Below, one piece after another: positions 1 to 6,419 of a DNA stretch of 34,140 nt (the first letter of the stretch is position 1; every line of letters starts with the position of its first letter). The position numbers and the translations under genes were made by a program. The notes beneath the pieces are model-generated. The model was not told where the DNA came from and ran no database searches. It worked only from the letters and a program-made list of their open reading frames with translations. Source of the DNA: Planctomicrobium piriforme. Lineage in GTDB: Bacteria > Planctomycetota > Planctomycetia > Planctomycetales > Planctomycetaceae. The stretch is from assembly GCA_945860955.1 (NCBI GenBank), contig CAMATH010000092.1:1-34140 (forward strand). Direction: 5' to 3'.

Positions 1-66
1 TCGGGGATCTTCGAGCTTCTCGAAATGACACATCACCTCCGCGATCGACAACCGGGCCTCAGACAT
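1..66 (-). CDS. N-terminal fragment of an ISAs1-type transposase (runs off the left edge)
   Basis: Read on the minus strand, an ATG at 66 opens a frame that stays open to the window edge and gives 22 residues ending in FEKLEDPR. A GGAGG ribosome binding site sits 8 bases before the ATG, which supports a real start. A hydrophobic-charged stretch followed by F-x-x-L-x-DPR near residue 20 is the usual beginning of ISAs1-family DDE transposases. The rest of the gene lies outside the window, so the catalytic residues cannot be checked. An N-terminus of another family with a similar opening cannot be excluded. No terminal inverted repeat could be identified with confidence in the bases after 66. 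Confidence 0.6.
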   Translation of the reverse strand, partial: MSEARLSIAEVMCHFEKLEDPR

Positions 67-471
67 CGCACGTCCTCCATGAAGATGTTTTGCAACACAA
101 CTACGGAGAACTGTGATAGCGAATCCCGGCAAAAAGCGCGAGCTACCCAAGTTGCCTATCTGCCCGAGAGTGCGCGCTGGCCGTGCGTAGACCCCCGGGA
201 AGCCGCGCATCGGGAATTGCATCCCAGAGGGATGCCAGAACCGATGAATCGCAATTGGTGTTTTTGCTTGTCCCATCGGGCCGCCATCCCGTCATGATTT
301 GCACGGCAACGAGGATTGCAACACGACGCTTCTGGCATCCCTTCAGGATGCCGGCCTTTTCTCGCTCTTATCCGGGGGTCTCCGCTGCGCTGCGACCCCC
401 GGTTACTCTATTGCATCCCTCCGGGATGCGTCCGGCGGCTGCGCCGCGATGAACCAATAAAACGCCGGATT
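67..471. other. Gene-free region upstream of the transposase fragment, with palindromes
   Basis: About 400 bases with no convincing gene. Bases 67 to about 190 are the upstream flank of the transposase fragment and probably include the end of the insertion element. Bases 190 to 433 hold a cluster of short palindromes, described as a separate repeat. The open frames here have no ribosome binding site and no recognisable protein. Confidence 0.6.
190..433. repeat. Cluster of REP-like palindromes (GCATCCC/GGGATGC family)
   Basis: Three short palindromes share one core. Bases 219-235 are GCATCCC-aga-GGGATGC. Bases 334-352 are GGCATCC-cttca-GGATGCC. Bases 413-429 are GCATCCC-tcc-GGGATGC. Between the second and third lies a 9-base inverted repeat, CCGGGGGTC at 372-380 and GACCCCCGG at 394-402, with a 13-base loop; a matching ACCCCCGG also occurs at 191-198. 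GGGATGCCAGA at 229-239 returns as its exact reverse complement at 331-341. Three copies of one core plus matching flanks within 245 bases is more than expected by chance. This looks like a composite repetitive extragenic palindrome; mobilisation by a transposase in trans is possible but not shown. Confidence 0.75.
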
Positions 472-894
472 TTATCGATGGAGTTCATCGACTGTCGGAT
501 TCCGCCCCGTGTCCGTCCCCACACAGCAGTTCGTCATCGCAAAAATCTCCGGACGGCGCAAACCCAAGCCGATCCACATCACCACTCCCACGATGACGGG
601 AAACACAAACGGGTCGCCGACGCGCAGGTGCGTGGCTGTCGCTCCCCCCAGGTAGCCCGTCACCAGGATCGCGCCGAGAAAACTCGTTCGCGGGATCAGA
701 AACAGCAGGGTGATGGCAATCTCCAGAACGCCGATCTTCTTCATCAGCTCGGGGGAGTATCCCAGCTTCTCGAACATCTCGGCTGTTTCCGGGGTCACGT
801 AGAACTTGCCGACCCCACTGACAACAATCAGCAGAAACGCGACCAGACTGCACAGAACCCAGCCGATGATGCGGGACGTTTTCGAGGACGACAT
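472..894 (-). CDS. DoxX-like family membrane protein
   Basis: A 140-residue protein with about four hydrophobic segments, beginning MSSSKTSRIIGW. It contains the short pattern SGVGKFY in the first loop and a GxLE-I segment in the second helix, both typical of DoxX-like (DoxX_2) proteins. The start at 894 is chosen because AGAAGG lies about 5 bases before it; an upstream in-frame ATG at 966 lies within the end of the neighbouring gene and adds a hydrophilic, non-family stretch. It is the last gene of the ECF42 cluster, 68 bases after the YCII-GyrI gene. DoxX-like proteins often sit beside YCII and ECF genes. The biochemical role is unknown; an inner-membrane redox-related function is only inferred. 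Confidence 0.75.
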   Translation of the reverse strand: MSSSKTSRIIGWVLCSLVAFLLIVVSGVGKFYVTPETAEMFEKLGYSPELMKKIGVLEIAITLLFLIPRTSFLGAILVTGYLGGATATHLRVGDPFVFPVIVGVVMWIGLGLRRPEIFAMTNCCVGTDTGRNPTVDELHR

Positions 895-962
895 GTTTGC
901 CTTCTGATTCTCTGATGTGATGTGGGGTTCATGGTGTTCGCACGCGACAACGCGACTCTCCG

Positions 963-1838
963 TCATTCCAGCGGGATCCAGATCTCCATTCCCCCCATAC
1001 CCGTCGTGGGATTGTACTCACTCGTATACCGTTCGAAGCAGGGAGCGTGGGCGATTTTTAGTCCGCAGTCGGGTGCCCACTTTGTCCAGATCGTACCAAT
1101 CGTTTGGGGTATCGATGACACATGTTCGGTATGCGTGAACACCGCGTAGCGCCGGCCTTCGAGTTTCAGACTGGTGAAATCGGGTGGCAGGTTCGCCGCA
1201 CTCGAAATCTCGACTCCGGTCAGGTAGTCAAAATCACAGTTTGGCTGAGAATTCCAAGAGACACCGTAAAAGTCTTTTCCCACGGGGGTGGGAATTGTCC
1301 CCGCCTGGTCCACGAATCGCTCCCATTGTCCGGGGATCGCGACCCGCGTTTCCATAGTGTAGGAGTGGCTGATGCCGGCGATCTGCATGTCTCCTTTGGT
1401 CTCGAAGGTCGGGGAATTCAATCCGAGGCCGACCGCCCGCAGCGCCGCCTCCTGTTCCCGCAACTCGGGTGTGAAAGCCTCGCCAAAATCGTCGGCTTCA
1501 AAGACCGGACGAATCTCGATCACCGAATCTTCAGGCATCGGGTTCGGACAGCGTTTGACCCAGTCGATCGCCTCCCGCATCGACTTCACACGCCAGATCC
1601 AAAAACCGGCGACCAGTTCTTTTGTCTCGGCGAACGGTCCGTCCACCTCCATCCGATCCGTTCCGGAAAAATGAACCCGCGCGCCGGCGGAACTCGGCTT
1701 CAGCCCGACCCCGTCGACCATCACTCCGGCTTTCACCAGTTCCTCGTTGAACTTCCCCATCTCCGTGAGCATCTGCTCGCTGGGGAGTGCTCCTGCTTCT
1801 GAACTTTTCGACGCTTTGACGATGACAATGACTTTCAT
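963..1838 (-). CDS. YCII (DGPF) domain fused to a GyrI-like effector-binding domain
   Basis: A 291-residue two-domain protein. Residues 1 to about 115 form a YCII/DGPF domain with the motif DGPFAETKE near residue 66 and the closing strand VIEIRPVFE. Residues from about 150 to the end match the GyrI-like/AraC effector-binding fold: an opening strand ending in METR, a middle YAVFTHT strand, and a C-terminal ERYTSEYNP segment followed by GGMEIWIPL, where a conserved Glu usually contacts the ligand. GAGG lies 8 bases before the ATG. YCII domains are a hallmark of ECF42 sigma loci, while GyrI-like domains bind hydrophobic cations and other small molecules. The fusion therefore suggests ligand binding, but the substrate is unknown. 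Confidence 0.8.
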   Translation of the reverse strand: MKVIVIVKASKSSEAGALPSEQMLTEMGKFNEELVKAGVMVDGVGLKPSSAGARVHFSGTDRMEVDGPFAETKELVAGFWIWRVKSMREAIDWVKRCPNPMPEDSVIEIRPVFEADDFGEAFTPELREQEAALRAVGLGLNSPTFETKGDMQIAGISHSYTMETRVAIPGQWERFVDQAGTIPTPVGKDFYGVSWNSQPNCDFDYLTGVEISSAANLPPDFTSLKLEGRRYAVFTHTEHVSSIPQTIGTIWTKWAPDCGLKIAHAPCFERYTSEYNPTTGMGGMEIWIPLE

Positions 1839-1947
1839 GGGGAATCCTCAACGTGTGACAAGTGATTCTGAATGAGAAGGCTGATGAATGATCCACGAAA
1901 CAGGCAACGCCGATTCGGCTTGACTGAGATTTACCGGGCCACCGGGT

Positions 1948-2700
1948 TCACGGATTCGATTCGGGCAGGTCGGTCAACGTGTAGACTTGCCGGACTTCAA
2001 CCGTTCCGACGCGCGTGCCCGGATGCCGGGCGGCGAGATCCACAGCTTCGCCCGGGTGCTGCGCGAGGATCAGATAGTATCCCCCCAGGATTTCGCGGGT
2101 CTCGGCGAATGGGCCGTCCGTGACAATGCGCCGACCGTCCCGCAGACGGACGCTGGTGGCGGTGGAAACCGGTCGAAGCGGAGACGCCGACAGGTAGCGC
2201 CCCCGGCTGTCGAGATCGCGGGTGACTTCGGCCGCCTCCCGCATCGCGGCAAGATGGACATCCGGCCCGACGGCGGTCCAGTACTCTTCATCGTCGTAGC
2301 AGATCAACAGGAATTGTCTGAGATCGCCTGAGGCGGGTCCCGGTTTTTCCGCCGGCAGCCCATCCAAGGGAAACAGCGGACGAATTTCCACCGTCCCCTT
2401 TTTCACTGCCGGGATGCGGCAGGCAATCGCGATCGCATCGTCGAGGTTGGGGACATCAACGATGTAGTATCCGCCAAGCTGCTCGGTCGTCTCGGCGAAC
2501 GGACCGGCAGTCACCAGCCGCTGGCCGTCACGCAACCGCACACAGTGCGCCGTGGCAACCGGGTGTAACGGGGACGCGCCGTGGAATTGCCCCAGCGCGG
2601 CGAGTTCATGACATAGTGCGACCGACTCCTGGAGGCAGGAGTTCCATTCGTCGGGTGTCCAGGAATTCTCCGGGCTGTAAACCAGCAGCATGTATTTCAC
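1948..2700 (-). CDS. Tandem YCII (DGPF) domain protein
   Basis: A 250-residue protein made of two YCII-related domains, about 1-118 and 127-250. Each starts with a strand of the type YMLLVY or FLLICYDD, carries a GPFAET motif and ends with GTVEIRP or GTVEVRQV. The second copy has the full DGPFAETRE motif; the first has AGPFAETTE, so the family Asp is replaced by Ala there. The start codon is GTG at 2700, sharing four bases with the stop of the upstream membrane-protein gene, which implies translational coupling. An ATG three codons later is an alternative start. YCII proteins are ferredoxin-fold proteins of mostly unknown function, commonly encoded next to ECF42 sigma factors. Confidence 0.85.
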   Translation of the reverse strand: MKYMLLVYSPENSWTPDEWNSCLQESVALCHELAALGQFHGASPLHPVATAHCVRLRDGQRLVTAGPFAETTEQLGGYYIVDVPNLDDAIAIACRIPAVKKGTVEIRPLFPLDGLPAEKPGPASGDLRQFLLICYDDEEYWTAVGPDVHLAAMREAAEVTRDLDSRGRYLSASPLRPVSTATSVRLRDGRRIVTDGPFAETREILGGYYLILAQHPGEAVDLAARHPGTRVGTVEVRQVYTLTDLPESNP

Positions 2701-3149
2701 AGCGACTCCCCCTGCGATGCGTTTTTGGTGTCCCCCGTCTGGTACTCATAGATCTTACCTGCCACCCATGCGCAGGGAAAAGTCGTCAGTGCCAATGCCA
2801 CCGGGAACCACGCTGGCCCCAGATCCTGCTGAATGGCAGCAACCGCCCCCAGAGTACTCAGGACAAATCCGATGGTGGCACCGATCCACACGTGTTTCCA
2901 GGGGGAATGTGGAGCGACTTTCGCCGTGACGTAACTTCCCAAAACTCCGTACATGGTGCGATACGCCAATGCCAGGAGATTGTCCCCCGTGTCGTTCATC
3001 GGCTCTCCCCAGGGAGGATAGATGTCGAGGCTGTGCATCAACTGGTCGGTCGCCAGTGAGGTCACAATGACAGTGATCGCTCCCAAGACAATTGACAGAA
3101 TGCTTTTCCCGAGGCTGCGGGAAGCAAGACGTGAGGAATTCGAAGCCAT
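2697..3149 (-). CDS. Small membrane protein of the ECF42 cluster, function unknown
   Basis: A 150-residue protein with about four predicted membrane segments, near residues 14-37, 55-78, 88-106 and 113-133. It has a basic N-terminus and a polar C-terminus. The pattern YRTMYGVLGSYVTAKVAP followed by a helix rich in Gly, Ala and Leu resembles small uncharacterised membrane proteins often found in bacterial gene clusters. Its stop overlaps the GTG of the tandem YCII gene, so the two are very probably co-translated. No catalytic motif is visible. The ATG at 3149 has only a weak ribosome binding site. Confidence 0.7.
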   Translation of the reverse strand: MASNSSRLASRSLGKSILSIVLGAITVIVTSLATDQLMHSLDIYPPWGEPMNDTGDNLLALAYRTMYGVLGSYVTAKVAPHSPWKHVWIGATIGFVLSTLGAVAAIQQDLGPAWFPVALALTTFPCAWVAGKIYEYQTGDTKNASQGESL

Positions 3150-3233
3150 GTCGGGTGCGGGAAGGGTCCGTCAAACTCGATTGCAGTGAGGTCGACAAAG
3201 GGCCGTCAGGCGACGGAGAAGGAGTCCAAAGTG

Positions 3234-3716
3234 TCACACTCCGTCGGCAGCCCGCTGGAGAGTTTCGATATCGAGCTTTGACATCGCCAGCATGGCCTGC
3301 ATCGCCCGTTGTGATTTTGCCGGGTCGGGGTTCCCGAGCAGACTTCCCAGGCCTTTGGGAATAATCTGCCACGACAGTCCGAACCGATCTTTCAACCAGC
3401 CACACCGCCCCGCAGTCCCCCCGGCGCAAAGTGCCTCCCACAACTCGTCGATTTCGGCTTGAGTTTCACAATCCACCGACATCGAAAACGCCTCGGTGAA
3501 TTGAAAGACCGGACCACCGTTCAACGCGATGAATGGCAATCCCGCGAGCTGAAATTGAACGGTCATGACGGAGCCCGCCGGTGCCGGTCCGCCGGCGCCA
3601 TATCGCGTCACCCCTGTGATTTGCGAATCCGCGAACAAAGACACGTAGAGGTTCGCCGCCTCTTCGGCTTGATGGTCAAACCAAAGAAACGGCGTGATCT
3701 TCTGACGGACGGGCAT
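3234..3716 (-). CDS. PhnB-like VOC-superfamily protein
   Basis: A 160-residue protein beginning MPVRQKITPFLWFDHQAEEA, the standard opening of the PhnB-like / 3-demethylubiquinone-methyltransferase-fold group of the VOC superfamily. Further family marks are the FALNGGP-type strand (here FIALNGGP), the segment FSMSVDCETQAEID, the GRCGWLKDRFGLSWQI motif and the IIPKGLGSLL segment. A TTG three codons upstream (3725) also keeps the frame open, but AAGGA lies 9 bases before the ATG at 3716 and abuts the TTG, so the ATG is chosen. Such proteins are usually not methyltransferases. They are frequent partners of YCII proteins in ECF42 loci, and their substrates are unknown. Confidence 0.85.
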   Translation of the reverse strand: MPVRQKITPFLWFDHQAEEAANLYVSLFADSQITGVTRYGAGGPAPAGSVMTVQFQLAGLPFIALNGGPVFQFTEAFSMSVDCETQAEIDELWEALCAGGTAGRCGWLKDRFGLSWQIIPKGLGSLLGNPDPAKSQRAMQAMLAMSKLDIETLQRAADGV

Positions 3717-3778
3717 CGACTTCAATCCTTACCGGAACGGGAATGGAAAACCATCGTGGTTATGCAACCGCGGACAGG

Positions 3779-4246
3779 TCAGCACATCGCCTTGTTCATC
3801 GCCGCCTGCATCTCCGCCGGCGTCAGAGTGCGAATCGGGGTCGCGACGGACCAGCGATGTCCAAACGGATCCTCAAGTTGGCCGTACCGATCGCCCCAAA
3901 ACATGTCGGCGACCGGCACGACCACCTTCGCACCGGCGGCGACCGCCCGGGCGACCGTGGCGTCAACATCCTTCGAAACCAGGTGAATCACCACGGGCGA
4001 TCCTTTGAGCGATTTTGGCCCCAGACTTCCATAATCGGGGTATTCATCGGCCACCATCAGCATCGAGTCGCCAATCTTGAGGCCCGCATGGGCGATTTTT
4101 CCTGAAGGATCGACCAACCGCAGCAATTCCACCGCGTCAAACGCCGTTTTGTAGAATTCGATCGCGTCGGCGGCACCCGCACAGATCAAATGAGCCGTCA
4201 CCGTACTCATTTTCTCCAGCGGAGAATTCTCGGATTTGTCAGACAT
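3779..4246 (-). CDS. VOC family protein (glyoxalase/bleomycin-resistance-like)
   Basis: A 155-residue protein with the VOC pattern: an opening strand TAHLICAGAADAIEFYKTAF, then GKIAHAGLKIGDSMLMVADE, a middle strand VVIHLVSKDVDATVARAVAAGA, and the closing DMFWGDRYGQLEDPFGHRWSVAT. The last motif (WGDRYG, DPFGHRW) is characteristic of the PhnB-like subgroup and includes a possible metal or substrate ligand set. The start at 4246 begins MSDKSEN. A second ATG at 4210, closely preceded by GGAG, could be used instead, and a longer frame to 4483 is not family-like. This is the first gene after the putative ECF42-type promoter. Confidence 0.8.
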   Translation of the reverse strand: MSDKSENSPLEKMSTVTAHLICAGAADAIEFYKTAFDAVELLRLVDPSGKIAHAGLKIGDSMLMVADEYPDYGSLGPKSLKGSPVVIHLVSKDVDATVARAVAAGAKVVVPVADMFWGDRYGQLEDPFGHRWSVATPIRTLTPAEMQAAMNKAMC

Positions 4247-4354
4247 CTTGAGGGGTTCCAGGAATTGCGAATGGTCAGGGAACGGGGGTGAATCACGATG
4301 GCAACGGCCAACGCAGACAGCCAAAACAGACCGCCCGCGGATTTTCACCCAATT

Positions 4355-4381
4355 GTCGATTGGCGTCACGTCAAATCGACA
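4355..4381 (-). promoter_or_regulatory. Putative ECF42-type promoter upstream of the VOC-YCII genes
   Basis: On the minus strand TGTCGA occupies 4381-4376, followed by a 17-base spacer and then CGAC at 4358-4355. As I recall from work on ECF42 sigma factors in Streptomyces, their promoters carry TGTCGA at -35 and CGA/TC at -10, which this matches. It lies in the 267-base gap between the sigma gene and the VOC gene, about 110 bases before the VOC start, and is oriented towards the YCII genes. The match is short and no transcription data are available. Confidence 0.5.
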
Positions 4382-4513
4382 CCGAAATTTTGCGATTTGG
4401 AATTTTGCCAGGGCCGTCGATTCCGTGGGTGGTTTTTTCGGCGGTGACAGCCACCATGTGCTGGAATTCACAGGATGGATCAACCCGCACTCAGCACGAC
4501 AGTAAATTGCTGA

Positions 4514-5758
4514 TCAATTCGCGGCCCTTTCAAGTTCTGCGATTCTCGCCCGCAAAAACCGCCGCTCCGGCTCCTGACGCGCCTTCGCCAGAGCCAACAC
4601 ATACGCCCTTCGCGCCTCGACGACATTTCCCAACCTGCGGAAGAGATCGGCCCGAGCGGCGTAAATCAGGTGATAGTCCGCCAACTCGCCGCGATCAACA
4701 ATGTCGTCGATCAGTTGCAAACCCGCAGCAGGACCATCGCGCATGGCGACACCGACCGCTCGATTCAACTCCACGACCGGCGACGGATGGACCGAGAGTA
4801 ACGCGTCATAGAGTGCCACGATCTGACCCCAATCAGTCGCCGAGGCCTCCGACGTGGTCGCATGAACGGCAGCGATGGCAGCCTGGAGGCTGTACGCGCC
4901 AAACCGTCGGGTCGATAGTGCCCGATGCACCAATGCCACCCCCTCCTGGATTTGTCCTTGGTTCCAACGACTGCGGTCCTGTTCCTCGAGAAGTACCAGG
5001 TCGCCTTCAGGTGTCGTGCGACTCGCGCGCCGTGACTCTTGCAGCAGCATCAAAGCCAATAACCCGATCGCTTCCGGATCCGACAGGAGTTCGACGACCA
5101 GGCGCCCCAATCGAATCGCCTCCCCTGACAGGTCGCTCCGTGTGACAGCTTTTCCCGACGATGCCGAATACCCTTCGTTAAACACCAGGTAGATCACCAT
5201 CAGCACCGAATCGAGCCGATAGCGCATGTCTTCCGCCGAAGGAATCACAAAGGGAATCCCGGCGTCGCGGATCTTCGCCTTTCCCCGCACGATGCGCTGC
5301 GCCATGGTGCTTGACGACGTCAGAAACGCACTCGCGATTTCCTCGGTCTTCAATCCGCACACTTCACGCAACGTGAGCGCGATTTGAACATTCGGATCGA
5401 TCGCCGGGTGGCAACAGGTGAAAATTAGCCGCAATCGGTCGTCGGCGATCTCGTCGTCGGCACGCGCCGCATTGGCGGCTGTGACTTCCACGTGGCGATT
5501 CACCAGCTCCGCTTTGACTTCCTCAAACCGCCCCCGGCGTCGGAGCGCGTCGATTGCCTTGAATCGTCCGGTCGAAACGAGCCAGGCACGGGGATTTGCC
5601 GGCACCCCTTCCAAAGGCCACTTTTCCGCCGCCGCGACGAACGCTTCGTGCAACGCTTCTTCTGCGAGATCAAAGTCTCCCAGCAATCGAATCAACGTCG
5701 CGAGAACCCGCCGCGATTCAGCGCGATAAATCTCGTCGATCCTTTCCGCCAGGCTCAA
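4514..5758 (-). CDS. ECF42-type RNA polymerase sigma factor with long C-terminal extension
   Basis: A 414-residue protein, more than twice the size of a plain ECF sigma factor. Residues 1-80 give sigma region 2 (IYRAESRRVLATLIRLLGDFDLAEEA and the segment NPRAWLVSTGRFKAIDALRRR, each family-typical). Residues about 105-165 give region 4 (LRLIFTCCHPAID, LREVCGLKTEEIASAFL). The remaining 230 residues hold the helical extension with VYLVFNEGYS-like text (IYLVFNEGY) and TPR-like helices, as in ECF42. The start is TTG at 5758, sharing bases with the stop of the iron-sulfur gene; GGAG lies about 9 bases upstream. No anti-sigma gene is adjacent. In this group the extension itself is thought to control activity. 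It probably transcribes the downstream VOC/YCII genes. Confidence 0.9.
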   Translation of the reverse strand: MSLAERIDEIYRAESRRVLATLIRLLGDFDLAEEALHEAFVAAAEKWPLEGVPANPRAWLVSTGRFKAIDALRRRGRFEEVKAELVNRHVEVTAANAARADDEIADDRLRLIFTCCHPAIDPNVQIALTLREVCGLKTEEIASAFLTSSSTMAQRIVRGKAKIRDAGIPFVIPSAEDMRYRLDSVLMVIYLVFNEGYSASSGKAVTRSDLSGEAIRLGRLVVELLSDPEAIGLLALMLLQESRRASRTTPEGDLVLLEEQDRSRWNQGQIQEGVALVHRALSTRRFGAYSLQAAIAAVHATTSEASATDWGQIVALYDALLSVHPSPVVELNRAVGVAMRDGPAAGLQLIDDIVDRGELADYHLIYAARADLFRRLGNVVEARRAYVLALAKARQEPERRFLRARIAELERAAN

Positions 5759-6162
5759 GGTGGATCGCTCCGGTTGGATTGACTGGCGTCAAACAATGGA
5801 GCGTCGCTCTCTGCGGGTGGCAGCGGGGTGGCCCCCGGTGCGGGCTTGCCCTTTCCGGCGCGGATGTACTCCCCGCGTTGCCGGGCGTAGTCGGCGGCGC
5901 TCACCCCCTCCGTGGTCACGGTCCCGGCAAGTGAATCTTCGAAATAGCGCTTCAGATACGGCACACACCAGCCGCATCCGGTCCCCGCCCCGCCGCATTC
6001 GCTCAACTGGCTCGCTCGCCGGAGTCGGTGCAGCCTCAGGTAATTCTGGATCTTCCGCTTCGAGATGTGGAAGCAGTAACAGATCGTGTCTTCAGATTCC
6101 AAACCGGTTGCCTTCGCTACTCGGGGGGGGCTGTGAAATGCGGTGCGGGTCACGTCCCGCAT
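5755..6162 (-). CDS. BFD-like [2Fe-2S]-binding protein coupled to the ECF42 sigma gene
   Basis: A protein of about 135 residues with the bacterioferritin-associated-ferredoxin-like cysteine pattern: CYC, a 32-residue gap, then CGWC. One more Cys lies seven residues before the last pair. These four Cys would bind a [2Fe-2S] cluster. The family domain spans about residues 25-75; the tail is Gly/Pro/Ala-rich and low in complexity. The stop overlaps the TTG start of the sigma gene by three bases, so translation of the two is probably coupled. The start is uncertain: ATG at 6162 lacks a clear ribosome binding site, and the frame stays open to 6333. An iron-sulfur partner of an ECF42 sigma suggests redox or iron sensing, as inference only. 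Confidence 0.8.
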   Translation of the reverse strand: MRDVTRTAFHSPPRVAKATGLESEDTICYCFHISKRKIQNYLRLHRLRRASQLSECGGAGTGCGWCVPYLKRYFEDSLAGTVTTEGVSAADYARQRGEYIRAGKGKPAPGATPLPPAESDAPLFDASQSNRSDPP

Positions 6163-6419
6163 GATACGCGAAATCCGCCCGCAGGAGGAACGCCTCACTC
6201 GTGGACGACCAACCTCAATAACTCTGGCCCCTCGACGGTCCCTGTCGATCCATCCGTTCTGGCGTAATGGCGTGGCGATTGAACCTCGCGCAACTCGTCG
6301 ATCCATTGAGGAAATCCCGCCGATCGGTTGCAACGGTTCGGCGTTCCCGTCATCGTATGACGAGTATCGCTACGCCCCTGTAGCCACCGCGAGTCCCGCT
6401 CAATTCGAGGTTGGTTTCC

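Noticed and set aside
316-915. A 199-codon open frame on the plus strand
   Set aside because: It covers the DoxX-like gene on the other strand and the palindrome cluster, and shows no protein-like pattern.
3192-3197. A second TGTCGA (minus strand) upstream of the small membrane-protein gene
   Set aside because: No CGAC or CGTC follows at 16 to 18 bases; only CGAG occurs at 12 bases, so the ECF42 promoter match is incomplete.
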